Below, piece after piece: positions 16,585 through 24,817 of a DNA stretch of 45,632 nucleotides. The position numbers were made by a program, and so were the translations under genes. Position 1 is the first letter of the stretch. Every line of letters begins with the position of its first letter. The stretch is from the NCBI GenBank assembly GCA_024644005.1, contig JAHELU010000005.1, positions 1-45,632 on the forward strand, in the 5' to 3' direction. The notes under the pieces are model-generated. The model was given only the letters and a program-made list of their open reading frames with translations, had not been told where the DNA came from and ran no database searches. Origin of the DNA: Acidimicrobiales bacterium. GTDB lineage: Bacteria > Actinomycetota > Acidimicrobiia > Acidimicrobiales > SZUA-35.

Positions 16585-17217
16585 ATGCGCAGCAACCTCA
16601 CCGTTGTCGACCACCCGCTCGTGGCCCACAAGATCACCATGCTCCGAAACGAGGAGACCGATTCGTCAGCGTTCCGGTCGCTGTGCCAGGAGGTCACGCT
16701 GCTCACCGCCTACGAGGCCCTGCGCCATCTCCCCACCGAGCCGGTGTCGGTCAAGACCCCGATCACGACCACCCAGTCGCCGATGCTGCAGGGGCCGGCG
16801 CCGGCCATCGTCGGCATCCTCCGGGCGGGGCTGGTCATGGTCGAGGCCATCCTGACCCTGATCCCCCATGGCAGGGTCGGCCACCTCGGCCTGTACCGGG
16901 ACCCGCAGACCCACGAACCGGTCGAGTACTACAAGAAGCTGCCGGACAACATCGATCAGCGGGAGGTGCTGCTGGTCGACCCGATGCTGGCCACCGGCGG
17001 TAGCGCGGTCCACGCCCTCGACCTGTTGAGCGCGGCGGGGGCGACCAAGGTGGACCTGCTGGCGATCATCGGCTGCCCGGAAGGGGTGGCGGCGGTCCAC
17101 GACCGCTACCCGGACACCGCCATCACCCTGGCCGCGCTCGACGAGCGGCTGAACGAGCACGCCTACATCGTTCCCGGGCTCGGCGACGCCGGGGACCGGA
17201 TCTACGGCACCAAGTAG
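16585..17217 (+). CDS. upp: Uracil phosphoribosyltransferase
   Basis: Converts uracil and PRPP to UMP in pyrimidine salvage; 210 residues, full length. The N-terminal HPLVAHKITMLRNEET, the central IVGILRAGLVMVEA, the PRPP-binding loop LLVDPMLATGGSAVHAL and the uracil-binding C-terminus YIVPGLGDAGDRIYGTK are all intact. First gene of a same-strand cluster with cdd and deoA, spaced 18 and 10 bases apart, so the three form a salvage operon in which deoA and cdd release or generate the bases. Confidence 0.97.
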   Translation: MRSNLTVVDHPLVAHKITMLRNEETDSSAFRSLCQEVTLLTAYEALRHLPTEPVSVKTPITTTQSPMLQGPAPAIVGILRAGLVMVEAILTLIPHGRVGHLGLYRDPQTHEPVEYYKKLPDNIDQREVLLVDPMLATGGSAVHALDLLSAAGATKVDLLAIIGCPEGVAAVHDRYPDTAITLAALDERLNEHAYIVPGLGDAGDRIYGTK

Positions 17218-17235
17218 CAGAGAGAGGTTCGCGAC

Positions 17236-17658
17236 ATGGCTCCCGACATCCGACCGGCCGACGAGCCGGCCATCGACTGGCAGCAACTGCGCGATGCCGC
17301 CAACCTGGCCGCAGAGCATGCGTACGCCCCGTACTCGCAGTTCCGGGTCGGCGCGGCGGGACTGACGGACGACGGTCGGGTGGTGAGCGGCTGCAACGTC
17401 GAGAACGTGTCCTACGGGCTGACCCTGTGCGCCGAGTGCGGGCTCGTCTCCGACCTCCACCGCACCGGGGGCGGGCGCCTCGTGGCGGTCGTCTGCCTCT
17501 CCGGGTCCGGCAAGCACTGCACCCCGTGCGGTCGTTGCCGCCAGCTCCTGTTCGAGCACGGCGGGCCCGACTGCCTCATCGAAGTGGACGATGAGCTGCG
17601 GACCGTGGCCGACCTGCTGCCGGACGGCTTCGGCCCCGACCGGCTGGCCGAGGGCTGA
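17236..17658 (+). CDS. cdd: Cytidine deaminase
   Basis: Deaminates cytidine and deoxycytidine to uridine and deoxyuridine; 140 residues. Zinc ligands Cys65 (in TLCAECGLVSDL, with catalytic Glu67), Cys98 and Cys101 (TPCGRCRQLL) are present, as is the substrate-binding YSQFRVGAAG and GCNVENVSYG. The CAEC form, with an extra cysteine, is common in actinobacteria. GAGAGAGG lies about eight bases before the ATG. Second gene of the upp operon. Confidence 0.97.
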   Translation: MAPDIRPADEPAIDWQQLRDAANLAAEHAYAPYSQFRVGAAGLTDDGRVVSGCNVENVSYGLTLCAECGLVSDLHRTGGGRLVAVVCLSGSGKHCTPCGRCRQLLFEHGGPDCLIEVDDELRTVADLLPDGFGPDRLAEG

Positions 17659-17668
17659 GGGCAGAGCG

Positions 17669-18961
17669 GTGGGCAACGCACATGCGAAGAGCTGGGACGC
17701 CCAGTCGCTGATCATCGAGAAGCGGGACGGCGAGGCGTTGCCGGACGAGGCCATCGACTGGTTCGTCGCCGGCTACACCGATGGGTCCATTCCCGACTAT
17801 CAGGCAGCGGCCATGCTCATGGCCATCTTCCATCACGGGCTGGACGGCCGGGAGCTGACCCGCTGGACCACGGCGATGATCGACAGCGGCCGCCGTTTCG
17901 ACCTGTCGGGCTTCGATCGGCCACTGGTCGACAAGCACTCGACGGGTGGCGTCGGCGACAAGGTCTCGCTGATCCTCTGCCCACTGGTTGCTGCCTGCGG
18001 CGCCATCGTGCCCCAGGTGTCCGGGCGCGGGCTCGGTCACACCGGCGGCACGCTCGACAAGCTGGAGGCGATCCCCGGCTGGCAGGCCCAGATGGGGCCG
18101 GACCGGTTCCGCCAGATCCTGGACGAGGTCGGAGCGGTCATCGCCGCTGCGTCCGACGAGCTGGCCCCGGCCGATCGCAAGCTCTACGCCCTGCGTGACG
18201 TGACGGGGACGGTGGCATCCATCCCGCTGATCGCCTCGTCGATCATGTCGAAGAAGATCGCCTCCGGGACCGAGGCCCTCGTGCTCGACGTCAAGGTCGG
18301 CAACGGCGCGTTCATGCGTGACCTCGACGACGCCCGGGTCCTGGCCGAGACGATGGTGGACATCGGCAACAGCTCTGGTGTGCGGACGGTGGCGCTGCTC
18401 ACCGCCATGGACCACCCACTCGGTCGGGCGGTCGGCAACACCCTGGAGGTCGACGAAGCGATCGAGGTGCTGGCCGGCGGCGGCCCGGCCGACCTGATCG
18501 AGGTGGTCGTGACCCTGGCCCGGGAGATGCTGTCACTGGTCGGCATCGACGTCGACCCGGCCGAGACGCTGGCGTCCGGTGGGGCCGCACCGGTGTGGCA
18601 GCGCATGATCGAAGCCCAGGGCGGTGACCTGTCGGCACCCCGACCCCGGGCCGATCACCAGCTCGACGTCACGGCCACCGAGGGAGGCTGGGTGAGCGGT
18701 CTCGACGCCCTGGCCGTCGGGGTCGCCTCGATGCGGCTCGGTGCCGGCCGGGCCCGCAAGGAGGACGACGTCGATTTCGGGGCCGGCATCGAGTGCCTGG
18801 TGAAGCCGGGGGAGCCGGTGACCGTCGACCAACCGATCCTGCGGCTCCACAGCAACCGACCGGAGACGTTCCCGGTGGCCGCCGAATTGCTCGAGGCGGC
18901 CGTCACCTACAGCCACTCGGAACCGGAGCGCCGGCCGCTGATCATCGACCGCATAGCCTGA
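17669..18961 (+). CDS. deoA: Thymidine (pyrimidine-nucleoside) phosphorylase
   Basis: Cleaves thymidine, deoxyuridine or uridine with phosphate to base and pentose 1-phosphate; 430 residues. The family signature SGRGLGHTGGTLDKLEAIPG and the phosphate-binding KHSTGGVGDKVSL are intact, along with LYALRDVTGTVASIPLI and the C-terminal biotinyl-like lobe ending in LIIDRIA. The start is placed at GTG 17669, ten bases after the cdd stop, because the protein aligns from DAQSLIIEKRDGEALPDEAI. Symbol pdp would also fit. Last gene of the salvage operon; convergent with the HAD gene. Confidence 0.95.
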   Translation: MGNAHAKSWDAQSLIIEKRDGEALPDEAIDWFVAGYTDGSIPDYQAAAMLMAIFHHGLDGRELTRWTTAMIDSGRRFDLSGFDRPLVDKHSTGGVGDKVSLILCPLVAACGAIVPQVSGRGLGHTGGTLDKLEAIPGWQAQMGPDRFRQILDEVGAVIAAASDELAPADRKLYALRDVTGTVASIPLIASSIMSKKIASGTEALVLDVKVGNGAFMRDLDDARVLAETMVDIGNSSGVRTVALLTAMDHPLGRAVGNTLEVDEAIEVLAGGGPADLIEVVVTLAREMLSLVGIDVDPAETLASGGAAPVWQRMIEAQGGDLSAPRPRADHQLDVTATEGGWVSGLDALAVGVASMRLGAGRARKEDDVDFGAGIECLVKPGEPVTVDQPILRLHSNRPETFPVAAELLEAAVTYSHSEPERRPLIIDRIA

Positions 18962-18980
18962 CTGCGGCCGAGCCCGACCG

Positions 18981-19685
18981 CTAATCGGAGCCGTTGAGCC
19001 TGGTCAGCAGGTCGGGCAGCTGCGAGAACTCGTCGAGCTGATGCCAGGTGGCCTCGAGGTGGTCGCAGTCCACCTGCTCGTGGCCCCAGAGGATGCCATA
19101 GGGGATGTGGACGCCCTGTGCACCGATGTCGACCACCGGCAGCACGTCCGACCGCAACGAGTTGCCCACCATGACGAACTCGGACGGGGCGGTCCGGGAC
19201 CGCTCCAGGACTCGTCGGTACTGATCCGGCGATTTCTCGCTCAGTATCTCGATCTGCTCGAAGCGGTCGGCCAGACCGGACTCGGCGATCTTCGACTCCT
19301 GGTGGAACAGATCGCCCTTGGTGATCAACAGCAGCCGGTACTGGTCGCCGAGGGTGTCGATCGTCTCGGCTACCCCGGGCAGCAGTTCCACCGGATGGCT
19401 GAGCATCTCCTTGCCCCAGTCGATGATGTGCTGCAGCGCGTCCATCGGGACGGCGCCGTCGCTCGCCTCGATCGCGGTCTCGATCATCGACAGCGTGAAC
19501 CCCTTTACCCCGTAGCCGAAGATGCGGAGGTTGGCCCGTTCCCGCTCCAGCAGGCGGCGCGCCGCTTCTTCGCCGGGTAGCCACGGGCTGAGCAGCTCAC
19601 CGAAGCGCTGCTCCGTCACGGCGAAGTGGCTCTCCGAGTGCCACAGCGTGTCGTCGGCGTCAAGGCCGAGGGTGGAAACGGTCAT
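18981..19685 (-). CDS. HAD-superfamily hydrolase
   Basis: 234 residues. Motif I is LGLDADDTLWHSE (Asp9 nucleophile, Asp11 acid), motif II LLLITKGD (Thr), motif III lysine in SEKSPDQYRRVLE, and motif IV FVMVGNSLRSDVLPVVDIG. A helical cap lies between motifs I and II. DADDTLW is typical of a subgroup of C1-cap phosphatases of unknown substrate; its place among nucleoside genes makes a nucleotide or sugar phosphate plausible, but that is inference. ATG 19685 follows TACGCT by eight bases. Divergent from adenosine deaminase. Confidence 0.88.
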   Translation of the reverse strand: MTVSTLGLDADDTLWHSESHFAVTEQRFGELLSPWLPGEEAARRLLERERANLRIFGYGVKGFTLSMIETAIEASDGAVPMDALQHIIDWGKEMLSHPVELLPGVAETIDTLGDQYRLLLITKGDLFHQESKIAESGLADRFEQIEILSEKSPDQYRRVLERSRTAPSEFVMVGNSLRSDVLPVVDIGAQGVHIPYGILWGHEQVDCDHLEATWHQLDEFSQLPDLLTRLNGSD

Positions 19686-19693
19686 CTCTGATC

Positions 19694-19699
19694 AGCGTA
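19694..19699 (-). promoter_or_regulatory. -10 box for the HAD gene
   Basis: Minus-strand TACGCT, eight bases before ATG 19685, in the 126-base divergent spacer shared with adenosine deaminase. Confidence 0.4.
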
Positions 19700-19800
19700 G
19701 TCTCCGACGTGCCGGGTCTCGATGGCGCGTCACGGTGGCGGGCGGTCGGTGGTGGCGGGCGGAAATGCCCCCGGCTCCCTGCTCTTCATCGGTCTTGCCG

Positions 19801-19806
19801 TACTAT
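19801..19806 (+). promoter_or_regulatory. -10 box for adenosine deaminase
   Basis: TACTAT in an unusually A/T-rich patch, five bases before ATG 19812. It argues against the in-frame upstream ATG 19722, which would add a short hydrophobic leader. Confidence 0.45.
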
Positions 19807-19811
19807 TAGTT

Positions 19812-20921
19812 ATGACTTCTGGAGCCACCACCGGCCGGACCATCGATCCGCGCTATGCCGATCAGATTCGTTCCGCCCCCAAGGTGCTGCTGCACGACCA
19901 CCTCGACGGCAGCATGCGCCCGTCGACCGTCGTCGAGCTGGCCAGGGAGCAGGGCTACCGGTCGCTGCCCACCGAGGATGTCGACGAGCTGGCCAAGTGG
20001 TTCACGAGAGGCGCAGATCGGCGGAACCTGGAGCTGTACCTGGAGACGTTCGCTCACACGGTCGGCGTCACCCAGACGCGGGACGGGCTCACGCGAGCCG
20101 CCGCCGAGTCGGCCGAGGACATGGCGGCCGACGGCATCGTCTATGCCGAGGTCCGCTTCGCCCCCGAGTTGCACACCTCGGCCGGCATGACCCTCGACGA
20201 GGTGGTTGAGGCGGTGCTCGAAGGGTTCCGCATCGGGTCGGCGGGCAAGCCGATCGCCATCGGCACGTTGTGCACCGCCATGCGGACCGCAGCCCACTCC
20301 TATGAGATCGCCGAGCTCGCCATCCGCCACCGCGACGAGGGCGTGGTCGGATTCGACATCGCAGGAGCCGAGGCCGGCTACCCGCCGAGCCGTCATCTCG
20401 ACGCCTTCCAGCTGTGCATGCGGGAGAGCTTCCACATCACGATCCACGCCGGCGAGGCGTTCGGGTTGCCGTCCATCGCCGAGGCTCTCAACTACTGCGG
20501 GGCGGAGCGGCTCGGCCACGGGGTCCGCATCGTCGACGACATCTCCGTCGACGAGGACGGCTCGGCCGGGCTCGGCCGCCTGGCCGCCTACGTCAGGGAC
20601 CGGCGGGTGCCGCTGGAGATGTGCCCCACCTCGAACGTGAACACGGGTGCGGCGCCGTCGATCGCCCAGCACCCCATCGGGCTGTTGACCAGGCTCCGGT
20701 TCAGGGTGACGGTCAACACCGACAACCGGCTGATGAGCGACGTCACCCTCTCCGACGAGTTCATCAACCTCGCCGAGGCCTTCGGCTACGGCCTCGGCGA
20801 CATCGAGTGGCTGACGCTCAATGCGATGAAGAGCGCGTTCTGGCCCTTCGAGCAGCGGCTGAAGATCATCAACGAGCAGATCAAGCCCGGCTACGCCGCC
20901 CTCCGGGACGCCAATCTGTAG
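19812..20921 (+). CDS. add: Adenosine deaminase
   Basis: Deaminates adenosine and deoxyadenosine to inosine; 369 residues. The zinc histidines lie in [17 protein letters not shown] (His28, His30), the catalytic Glu follows a third His in [28 protein letters not shown] supplies the substrate-side histidine and [11 protein letters not shown] the final metal Asp. [13 protein letters not shown] is also diagnostic. An upstream in-frame ATG (19722) would add 30 residues containing [12 protein letters not shown], but the enzyme is normally cytosolic and the promoter evidence favours 19812. Functionally linked to the upp-cdd-deoA cluster. Confidence 0.95.
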   Translation: MTSGATTGRTIDPRYADQIRSAPKVLLHDHLDGSMRPSTVVELAREQGYRSLPTEDVDELAKWFTRGADRRNLELYLETFAHTVGVTQTRDGLTRAAAESAEDMAADGIVYAEVRFAPELHTSAGMTLDEVVEAVLEGFRIGSAGKPIAIGTLCTAMRTAAHSYEIAELAIRHRDEGVVGFDIAGAEAGYPPSRHLDAFQLCMRESFHITIHAGEAFGLPSIAEALNYCGAERLGHGVRIVDDISVDEDGSAGLGRLAAYVRDRRVPLEMCPTSNVNTGAAPSIAQHPIGLLTRLRFRVTVNTDNRLMSDVTLSDEFINLAEAFGYGLGDIEWLTLNAMKSAFWPFEQRLKIINEQIKPGYAALRDANL

Positions 20922-20986
20922 CGCTCTCGGCTGGTGGCCGGACAGCGACCCTCACTAGCCTCGAACTGGAAGGCGCACGAGGGGGT

Positions 20987-21007
20987 CTCGCTTCGCCAGC
21001 CAGCGAG
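20987..21007 (+). repeat. Inverted repeat between add and the D-aminoacylase leader
   Basis: CTCGCT and AGCGAG are separated by nine bases, forming a possible hairpin 66 bases after the add stop. It could terminate add or form part of the leader described below. Confidence 0.35.
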
Positions 21008-21045
21008 GCCCGGCTCGAGCTCCTCCCACTCCAAGGAGGCAACCG

Positions 21046-21153
21046 ATGAGCCACGACATCGTCATCGGCAACCCTACGGGTTGCTCGGAGTTTCGCACGG
21101 AGGCGAAACGTCCCCCGCTGCAGATCCTCCCAACCCAAGGAGCCAACCGATGA
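21046..21153 (+). CDS. 35-residue leader ORF sharing its N-terminus with the next gene
   Basis: ATG 21046 has its own GGAGG six bases upstream. The peptide begins MSHDIVIGNPTG, identical in its first seven residues to the downstream enzyme, then diverges through the palindromic insert and ends in GANR at TGA 21151-21153, which overlaps the ATG of the enzyme (21150-21152). The layout would couple the two translations. It is probably the by-product of a local duplication or element insertion and may have no function as a peptide. Confidence 0.45.
   Translation: MSHDIVIGNPTGCSEFRTEAKRPPLQILPTQGANR
21068..21109 (+). repeat. Two tandem palindromes within the duplicated leader
   Basis: GCAACCC-TAC-GGGTTGC (21068-21084) and GTTTCGC-ACGGAG-GCGAAAC (21090-21109) are perfect 7-bp stems five bases apart. 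Together with the flanking duplication they look like a small palindromic intergenic element. Confidence 0.6.
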
Positions 21154-22844
21154 GCCACGACATCGTCATCAAGGACGGCCTGGTCTTCGACGGAACCGGA
21201 GCTCCCCGGGTCCGGAGTGACGTCGGGATCGCAGCCGGAGCGATCACCGCACTGGGCCGGATCGAGGCAGACGACGCCGCCGAGGTGATCGACGGGACCG
21301 GGTTGCACGTCGCCCCCGGATTCGTCGATCTCCACACCCACTACGACGCCCAGGTGTTCTGGGACCCGTACTGCACGCTGTCCGGCTGGCACGGCATCAC
21401 CTCGGTGGCCATCGGCAACTGCGGCTTCGGCTTCGCCCCGGTCGCGCCGGACGCCCGGGAGTACGCCATGCGCTCGATGACGAGGGTGGAGGCCATCCCC
21501 TACGACTCGATGCGGCTCGGCATGCCGTGGGACTGGGTCACCTTCCCGGAGTACCTCGACAGCCTGGATCGGACCCCGAAGGCGCTCAACGTCCTGCCCT
21601 ATGTGCCCGCAGGACCGATGCTCGTCCAGGTGCTCGGCCTGGCCGACGCGAAGGCGGGACGGCTGCCGACCGACGACGAGCACGCCCTCCTGGCCAAGAT
21701 GCTGCACGAGTCGATGGACGCCGGCGGCTGCGGCTGGTCGGCCCAGCGGCTCCCGCCGACCGGGCCCGCCGCGGTGCAGAGGGACTGGGACGGCACCCCG
21801 ATGCCGACCGACATGATGAACGACGAGACCTGTCTCGTGCTCGCCAGGGTGCTGGCGGAGCGCAACCAGGGCGTGCAGCAGGTCACGCTCACCACGGGCG
21901 ACGTCCGTCACGACCTGGCCCACCTGGAGGAGATCGCATCGGTGTCGGGACGGCCCCTGCTCCACAACGTCGTCCAGGCGTTCGAGGCCCAGCCCCACGT
22001 CCACCGCAGGGCCATCGAGTGGCTGGAGCGGTGTCGCGAGCGAGGCATACCCGTCTACGGCCAGGGGGTGACCACCGATGCCGGGTTCACCTTCACGTTC
22101 GAGGACTGGAACCTCTACGACGACGCCGAGGCCTGGATGGAGGCCACCACCGGCACGGTCGAGGAGCGCCTCCACAAGCTCGGCGACCCGCACCGTCGGC
22201 AGGCCCTCAAGGACAACCGCCCCTACGTTGCGACCGCCCCGCTCGAGGACGTGACGGTCCTGTCACCCCGGACCCCCGAGACCGAGCGGTACCGGGAGAT
22301 GTCGGTCCGCCAGGTGGCCGAGGCCACCGGCAAGGACCCCGTGGACGCCATGCTCGACATCGCGGTGGCCGATGGGCTGAAGACGCTGTTCTTCGCTGCC
22401 CCTCCCCAGGGCAAGTCCGACCTCTTGAAGGAGATCGTGCAGTACCCCCACATGCTGTTCGGCGTCTCGGACGGTGGGGCCCACACCAAGTTCCTGACGG
22501 CCGGCCGCTACCCCACCGAGACCCTGTCCCAGCAGGTCCGGGACAACCAGTGGCTCACCTACGAGGAAGCCCACCGGCGACTCTCGGGGCTCCCGGCCCA
22601 GCTGGCCGGCTTCCAGGACCGTGGCGTCCTGCGCATCGGCGGACCGGCCGATGTGGTGGTGTACGACCCCGACAACCTGTCGGTCGGTCCGAACGAGGTC
22701 GTCGAGGACCTGCCGGGCGGCGAGTGGCGGCGGATCCAGAAGGCCAGCGGCTACCACGCGGTGATCGTCAACGGCCGGCGGACCATCGCAGACGACGAGC
22801 AGACCGAGACGTTCAGCGGTCGCTTGCTCCGCCACGGCCGGTAG
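21150..22844 (+). CDS. N-acyl-D-amino-acid deacylase family amidohydrolase
   Basis: 564 residues. Metal-dependent amidohydrolase with the intact PGFVDLHTHYDAQ motif (His62 and His64), the zinc-binding Cys91 in AIGNCGFGFAP and VSDGGAHTKFL near the C-terminus supplying the catalytic Asp. Such proteins hydrolyse N-acyl-D-amino acids or related cyclic amides; the exact substrate is not readable. The start has GGAG seven bases upstream and overlaps the stop of the leader ORF. It differs from the exported relative at 12323-13936 in keeping HxH and lacking a signal peptide. Confidence 0.9.
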   Translation: MSHDIVIKDGLVFDGTGAPRVRSDVGIAAGAITALGRIEADDAAEVIDGTGLHVAPGFVDLHTHYDAQVFWDPYCTLSGWHGITSVAIGNCGFGFAPVAPDAREYAMRSMTRVEAIPYDSMRLGMPWDWVTFPEYLDSLDRTPKALNVLPYVPAGPMLVQVLGLADAKAGRLPTDDEHALLAKMLHESMDAGGCGWSAQRLPPTGPAAVQRDWDGTPMPTDMMNDETCLVLARVLAERNQGVQQVTLTTGDVRHDLAHLEEIASVSGRPLLHNVVQAFEAQPHVHRRAIEWLERCRERGIPVYGQGVTTDAGFTFTFEDWNLYDDAEAWMEATTGTVEERLHKLGDPHRRQALKDNRPYVATAPLEDVTVLSPRTPETERYREMSVRQVAEATGKDPVDAMLDIAVADGLKTLFFAAPPQGKSDLLKEIVQYPHMLFGVSDGGAHTKFLTAGRYPTETLSQQVRDNQWLTYEEAHRRLSGLPAQLAGFQDRGVLRIGGPADVVVYDPDNLSVGPNEVVEDLPGGEWRRIQKASGYHAVIVNGRRTIADDEQTETFSGRLLRHGR

Positions 22845-22847
22845 CGC

Positions 22848-22866
22848 CTCCGGGGCACCGACGGAG
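22848..22866. terminator. Hairpin between convergent genes
   Basis: CTCCG and CGGAG pair across a nine-base loop in the 27-base gap between the deacylase and yqgE stops. No T tract. Confidence 0.3.
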
Positions 22867-22871
22867 CGGCC

Positions 22872-23438
22872 TCAGTTCATCGAGGGATCGAGCGGGAAGT
22901 GGGCGTACCAGGCCAGCTCGCCGCCTTGGCGACGCAGCACGCGGGCCCAGAGCCCTTCCGGGTCGTCGGTGAAGAGGTCGTCGATGGTGGCGTCGACCAC
23001 CCACCAGTCGTCGTTGGCGATCTCGCCTTCGAGCTGACCGGCCTCCCAACCGGCATAGCCGGCGAACACGCGGATGGCGGAGACGCCGCTGGCCTCGACC
23101 AGTGCGGGCTGGTCGTCCAGATCGACGGCGTGAGCCCCGAGCACCAGCTCGCCCTGGGTCTTGGCGGGGCGGCCGAGGGCGATGAGGGCATCGCGATCCA
23201 CCGGCCCACCGGCGAACACGACGCCCGGCTCCGCGCCCATGTCCTCCCAGTCCGGGAAGGCGTCCGCCAGCTCCAGTCGGGAGGGCCGGTTGATGACCAC
23301 GCCGAGCGCCCCCTCCGATCCGTGCTCGAGCAGCAGCATCAGTGTTGCGTTGAATCGCGGGTCCGCCAGGTCGGGCCGCGCCACCAGAATCCGCCCAGCC
23401 AGCGACATACCAATGAAGGGTACTTTCGCTTCTTCCAT
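22872..23438 (-). CDS. YqgE/AlgH family protein (DUF179)
   Basis: 188 residues, full length for the family. MSLAGRILVARPDLADPRF, SEGALGVVINRPS, VFAGGPVDRDAL and FAGYAGWEAGQLEGEIANDD followed by WWV are the DUF179 landmarks. Its biochemical role is unknown; in Pseudomonas AlgH affects alginate gene expression. Unlike most left-side genes it has a canonical leader: GGAGG lies seven bases before ATG 23438. A perfect palindrome lies 34-45 bases upstream of the start. Confidence 0.93.
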   Translation of the reverse strand: MEEAKVPFIGMSLAGRILVARPDLADPRFNATLMLLLEHGSEGALGVVINRPSRLELADAFPDWEDMGAEPGVVFAGGPVDRDALIALGRPAKTQGELVLGAHAVDLDDQPALVEASGVSAIRVFAGYAGWEAGQLEGEIANDDWWVVDATIDDLFTDDPEGLWARVLRRQGGELAWYAHFPLDPSMN

Positions 23439-23471
23439 CAGATGCCTCCCGGGTGGAATCGACCGGAAACC

Positions 23472-23483
23472 GCGTGATCACGC
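23472..23483. promoter_or_regulatory. Palindrome upstream of yqgE
   Basis: GCGTGATCACGC is a perfect 12-base palindrome 34 bases upstream of ATG 23438 in a divergent region, in the right place for an operator of the yqgE promoter. Confidence 0.35.
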
Positions 23484-23782
23484 ACAGCATGACCAGTCGG
23501 CTAGGAAGCCTCGGTCCTTAACGTCGTGTCCACCCAGACGCCAACACCCTCACGCCGTCTCGTCACCGAGACAGTACTGCACCCGTTCCCCTCACGAGAC
23601 GGGCCTGCCAGCGACCTCATTGTTGAGGCCGCCGACCTCTACAGCTTGCTCTCTGTCGCGTTGCTCCGTTTCTGCGCTCCGAGTCACCTCTGGAGCGGGT
23701 CGCCGCCGGCCTCATTCACCGTAGCGGCTAACGTGGCGTCACCCACGGATACCCAGATGCTTCCAGCACCGACGATTACCCG

Positions 23783-23788
23783 TAGGAT
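23783..23788 (+). promoter_or_regulatory. -10 box for map
   Basis: TAGGAT, six bases before ATG 23795, supporting ATG 23795 rather than GTG 23792 and a leaderless transcript. Confidence 0.45.
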
Positions 23789-23794
23789 TGGGTG

Positions 23795-24781
23795 ATGGCA
23801 GCACTTCCGAAGGCAAATGAAGCCTGTTGGTGTGGCAGTGGCAAGAAGTTCAAGCGGTGCCACAAAGGCGCGGTGTCGCCCATACGGCAAGGCAGGATCT
23901 CCCCGTTGCGGACGGTGCCCGACACCATCGCCAAGCCGACCTGGGCCGACGGCGGCACGGTCGAGCGGTGGGACGAGCCACGGGTCAAGTCGTCGGACGT
24001 GATCGAGCGCATGCGCCGGACCGGCAAGGAGGCGGCCGACACCCTCGCCTACCTGGGAACGCTGTGCAGGCCCGGCGTGACCACCGATGAGATCGATGCC
24101 GCCTGCCACGAGATGGCCATCGAGCGCCTCAGCTACCCCAGCCCGCTCGAGTACCCCGGGATGGTGGAACCGTTCCCGAAATCGCTGTGCACGTCGGTGA
24201 ACGAAGTGATCTGCCACGGCATCCCCGACGATCGGCCGCTGGCCGACGGCGACATCATCAACCTCGACGTCACCCTGTTCAAGGAGGGCGTGCACGGAGA
24301 CACCAACGCCACGTTCTTCGTCGGCGACGTCGACGAGCTGTCCCAGCGGCTGGTCAGGGTCACGAGGGAGTGCCTGGAGCGGGGCATCGAGGCGGCGAAG
24401 CCCGGGCGGCAGATCAACGAGATCGGCCGGGCCATCCAGACCCACGCGGAGGACAACGGCTTCGGCGTCGTCAGGGACTTCGTCGGTCACGGCATCGGGG
24501 AGCAGTTCCACACCGACCTGCAGATCTGCCACTACTACCACCCGCGGCAGACCGACGTCATCGAGCCCGGTATGACCTTCACGATCGAGCCGATGATCAC
24601 GGTCGGGTCGTGGAAGGCCCGACTCTGGGACGACGGCTGGACTGCGGTCACCACCGACGGTGGTCGGACCGCCCAGTTCGAGCACACCCTCCTGATCGGC
24701 GACGACGGCGCCGAGATCCTGACCACGCCATCGGACACCAGCACTCACCCCTACTGGGCCCTGGCCGGTACGCCGGCCTGA
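23795..24781 (+). CDS. map: Type I methionine aminopeptidase with SEC-C zinc motif
   Basis: Removes initiator methionine from nascent proteins; 328 residues. The first 25 residues carry a SEC-C-type zinc motif CWCGSGKKFKRCH (Cys11, Cys13, Cys22, His23), as in SecA tails and some bacterial MetAPs, which may help ribosome association. A linker to about residue 65 is followed by the catalytic domain with SVNEVICHGIPDDRPL, the metal ligands in NLDVTLFKEGVHGDTNATF, DFVGHGIGEQFHTDL, TIEPMITVG and AQFEHTLLI. Convergent with the TauE/SafE gene. Confidence 0.95.
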   Translation: MAALPKANEACWCGSGKKFKRCHKGAVSPIRQGRISPLRTVPDTIAKPTWADGGTVERWDEPRVKSSDVIERMRRTGKEAADTLAYLGTLCRPGVTTDEIDAACHEMAIERLSYPSPLEYPGMVEPFPKSLCTSVNEVICHGIPDDRPLADGDIINLDVTLFKEGVHGDTNATFFVGDVDELSQRLVRVTRECLERGIEAAKPGRQINEIGRAIQTHAEDNGFGVVRDFVGHGIGEQFHTDLQICHYYHPRQTDVIEPGMTFTIEPMITVGSWKARLWDDGWTAVTTDGGRTAQFEHTLLIGDDGAEILTTPSDTSTHPYWALAGTPA

Positions 24782-24795
24782 CAGGGCAGGCCCTG
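24782..24795. terminator. Possible terminator hairpin after map
   Basis: CAGGG and CCCTG pair across a four-base loop directly after the map stop, in the gap to a convergent gene. Short stem and no T tract. Confidence 0.3.
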
Positions 24796-24817
24796 GGAGC
24801 CTGCTCCTGGTGGTGTC

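Larger units (their letters stand above)
21021..21170 (+). repeat. Duplicated ribosome-binding and start region, 46 bp x 2
   Basis: Bases 21021-21066 and 21125-21170 are direct repeats, 43 of 46 bases identical, 104 bases apart. Each contains a CCTCC-type pyrimidine run, a GGAG ribosome site, the ATG and the first seven codons (MSHDIVI). In copy one CCTCC (21022-21026) can pair with the ribosome site GGAGG (21035-21039). Confidence 0.8.
23439..23794. other. Long divergent intergenic region, largely unexplained
   Basis: About 356 bases between yqgE (minus) and map (plus), less GC-rich than its neighbours. It holds the yqgE ribosome site, the palindrome GCGTGATCACGC (23472-23483), and the map -10 box (23783-23788). 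A plus-strand ORF from GTG 23526 to TGA 23795 (89 residues) overlaps the map start by one base, but its codon third positions are less GC-biased than real genes here. No tRNA-like T-arm is visible. Confidence 0.4.

Noticed and set aside
23526-23795. 89-residue ORF ending on the map start
   Set aside because: Third-position GC bias is weaker than in true genes and no family is recognisable, so it is described only as part of the intergenic region.
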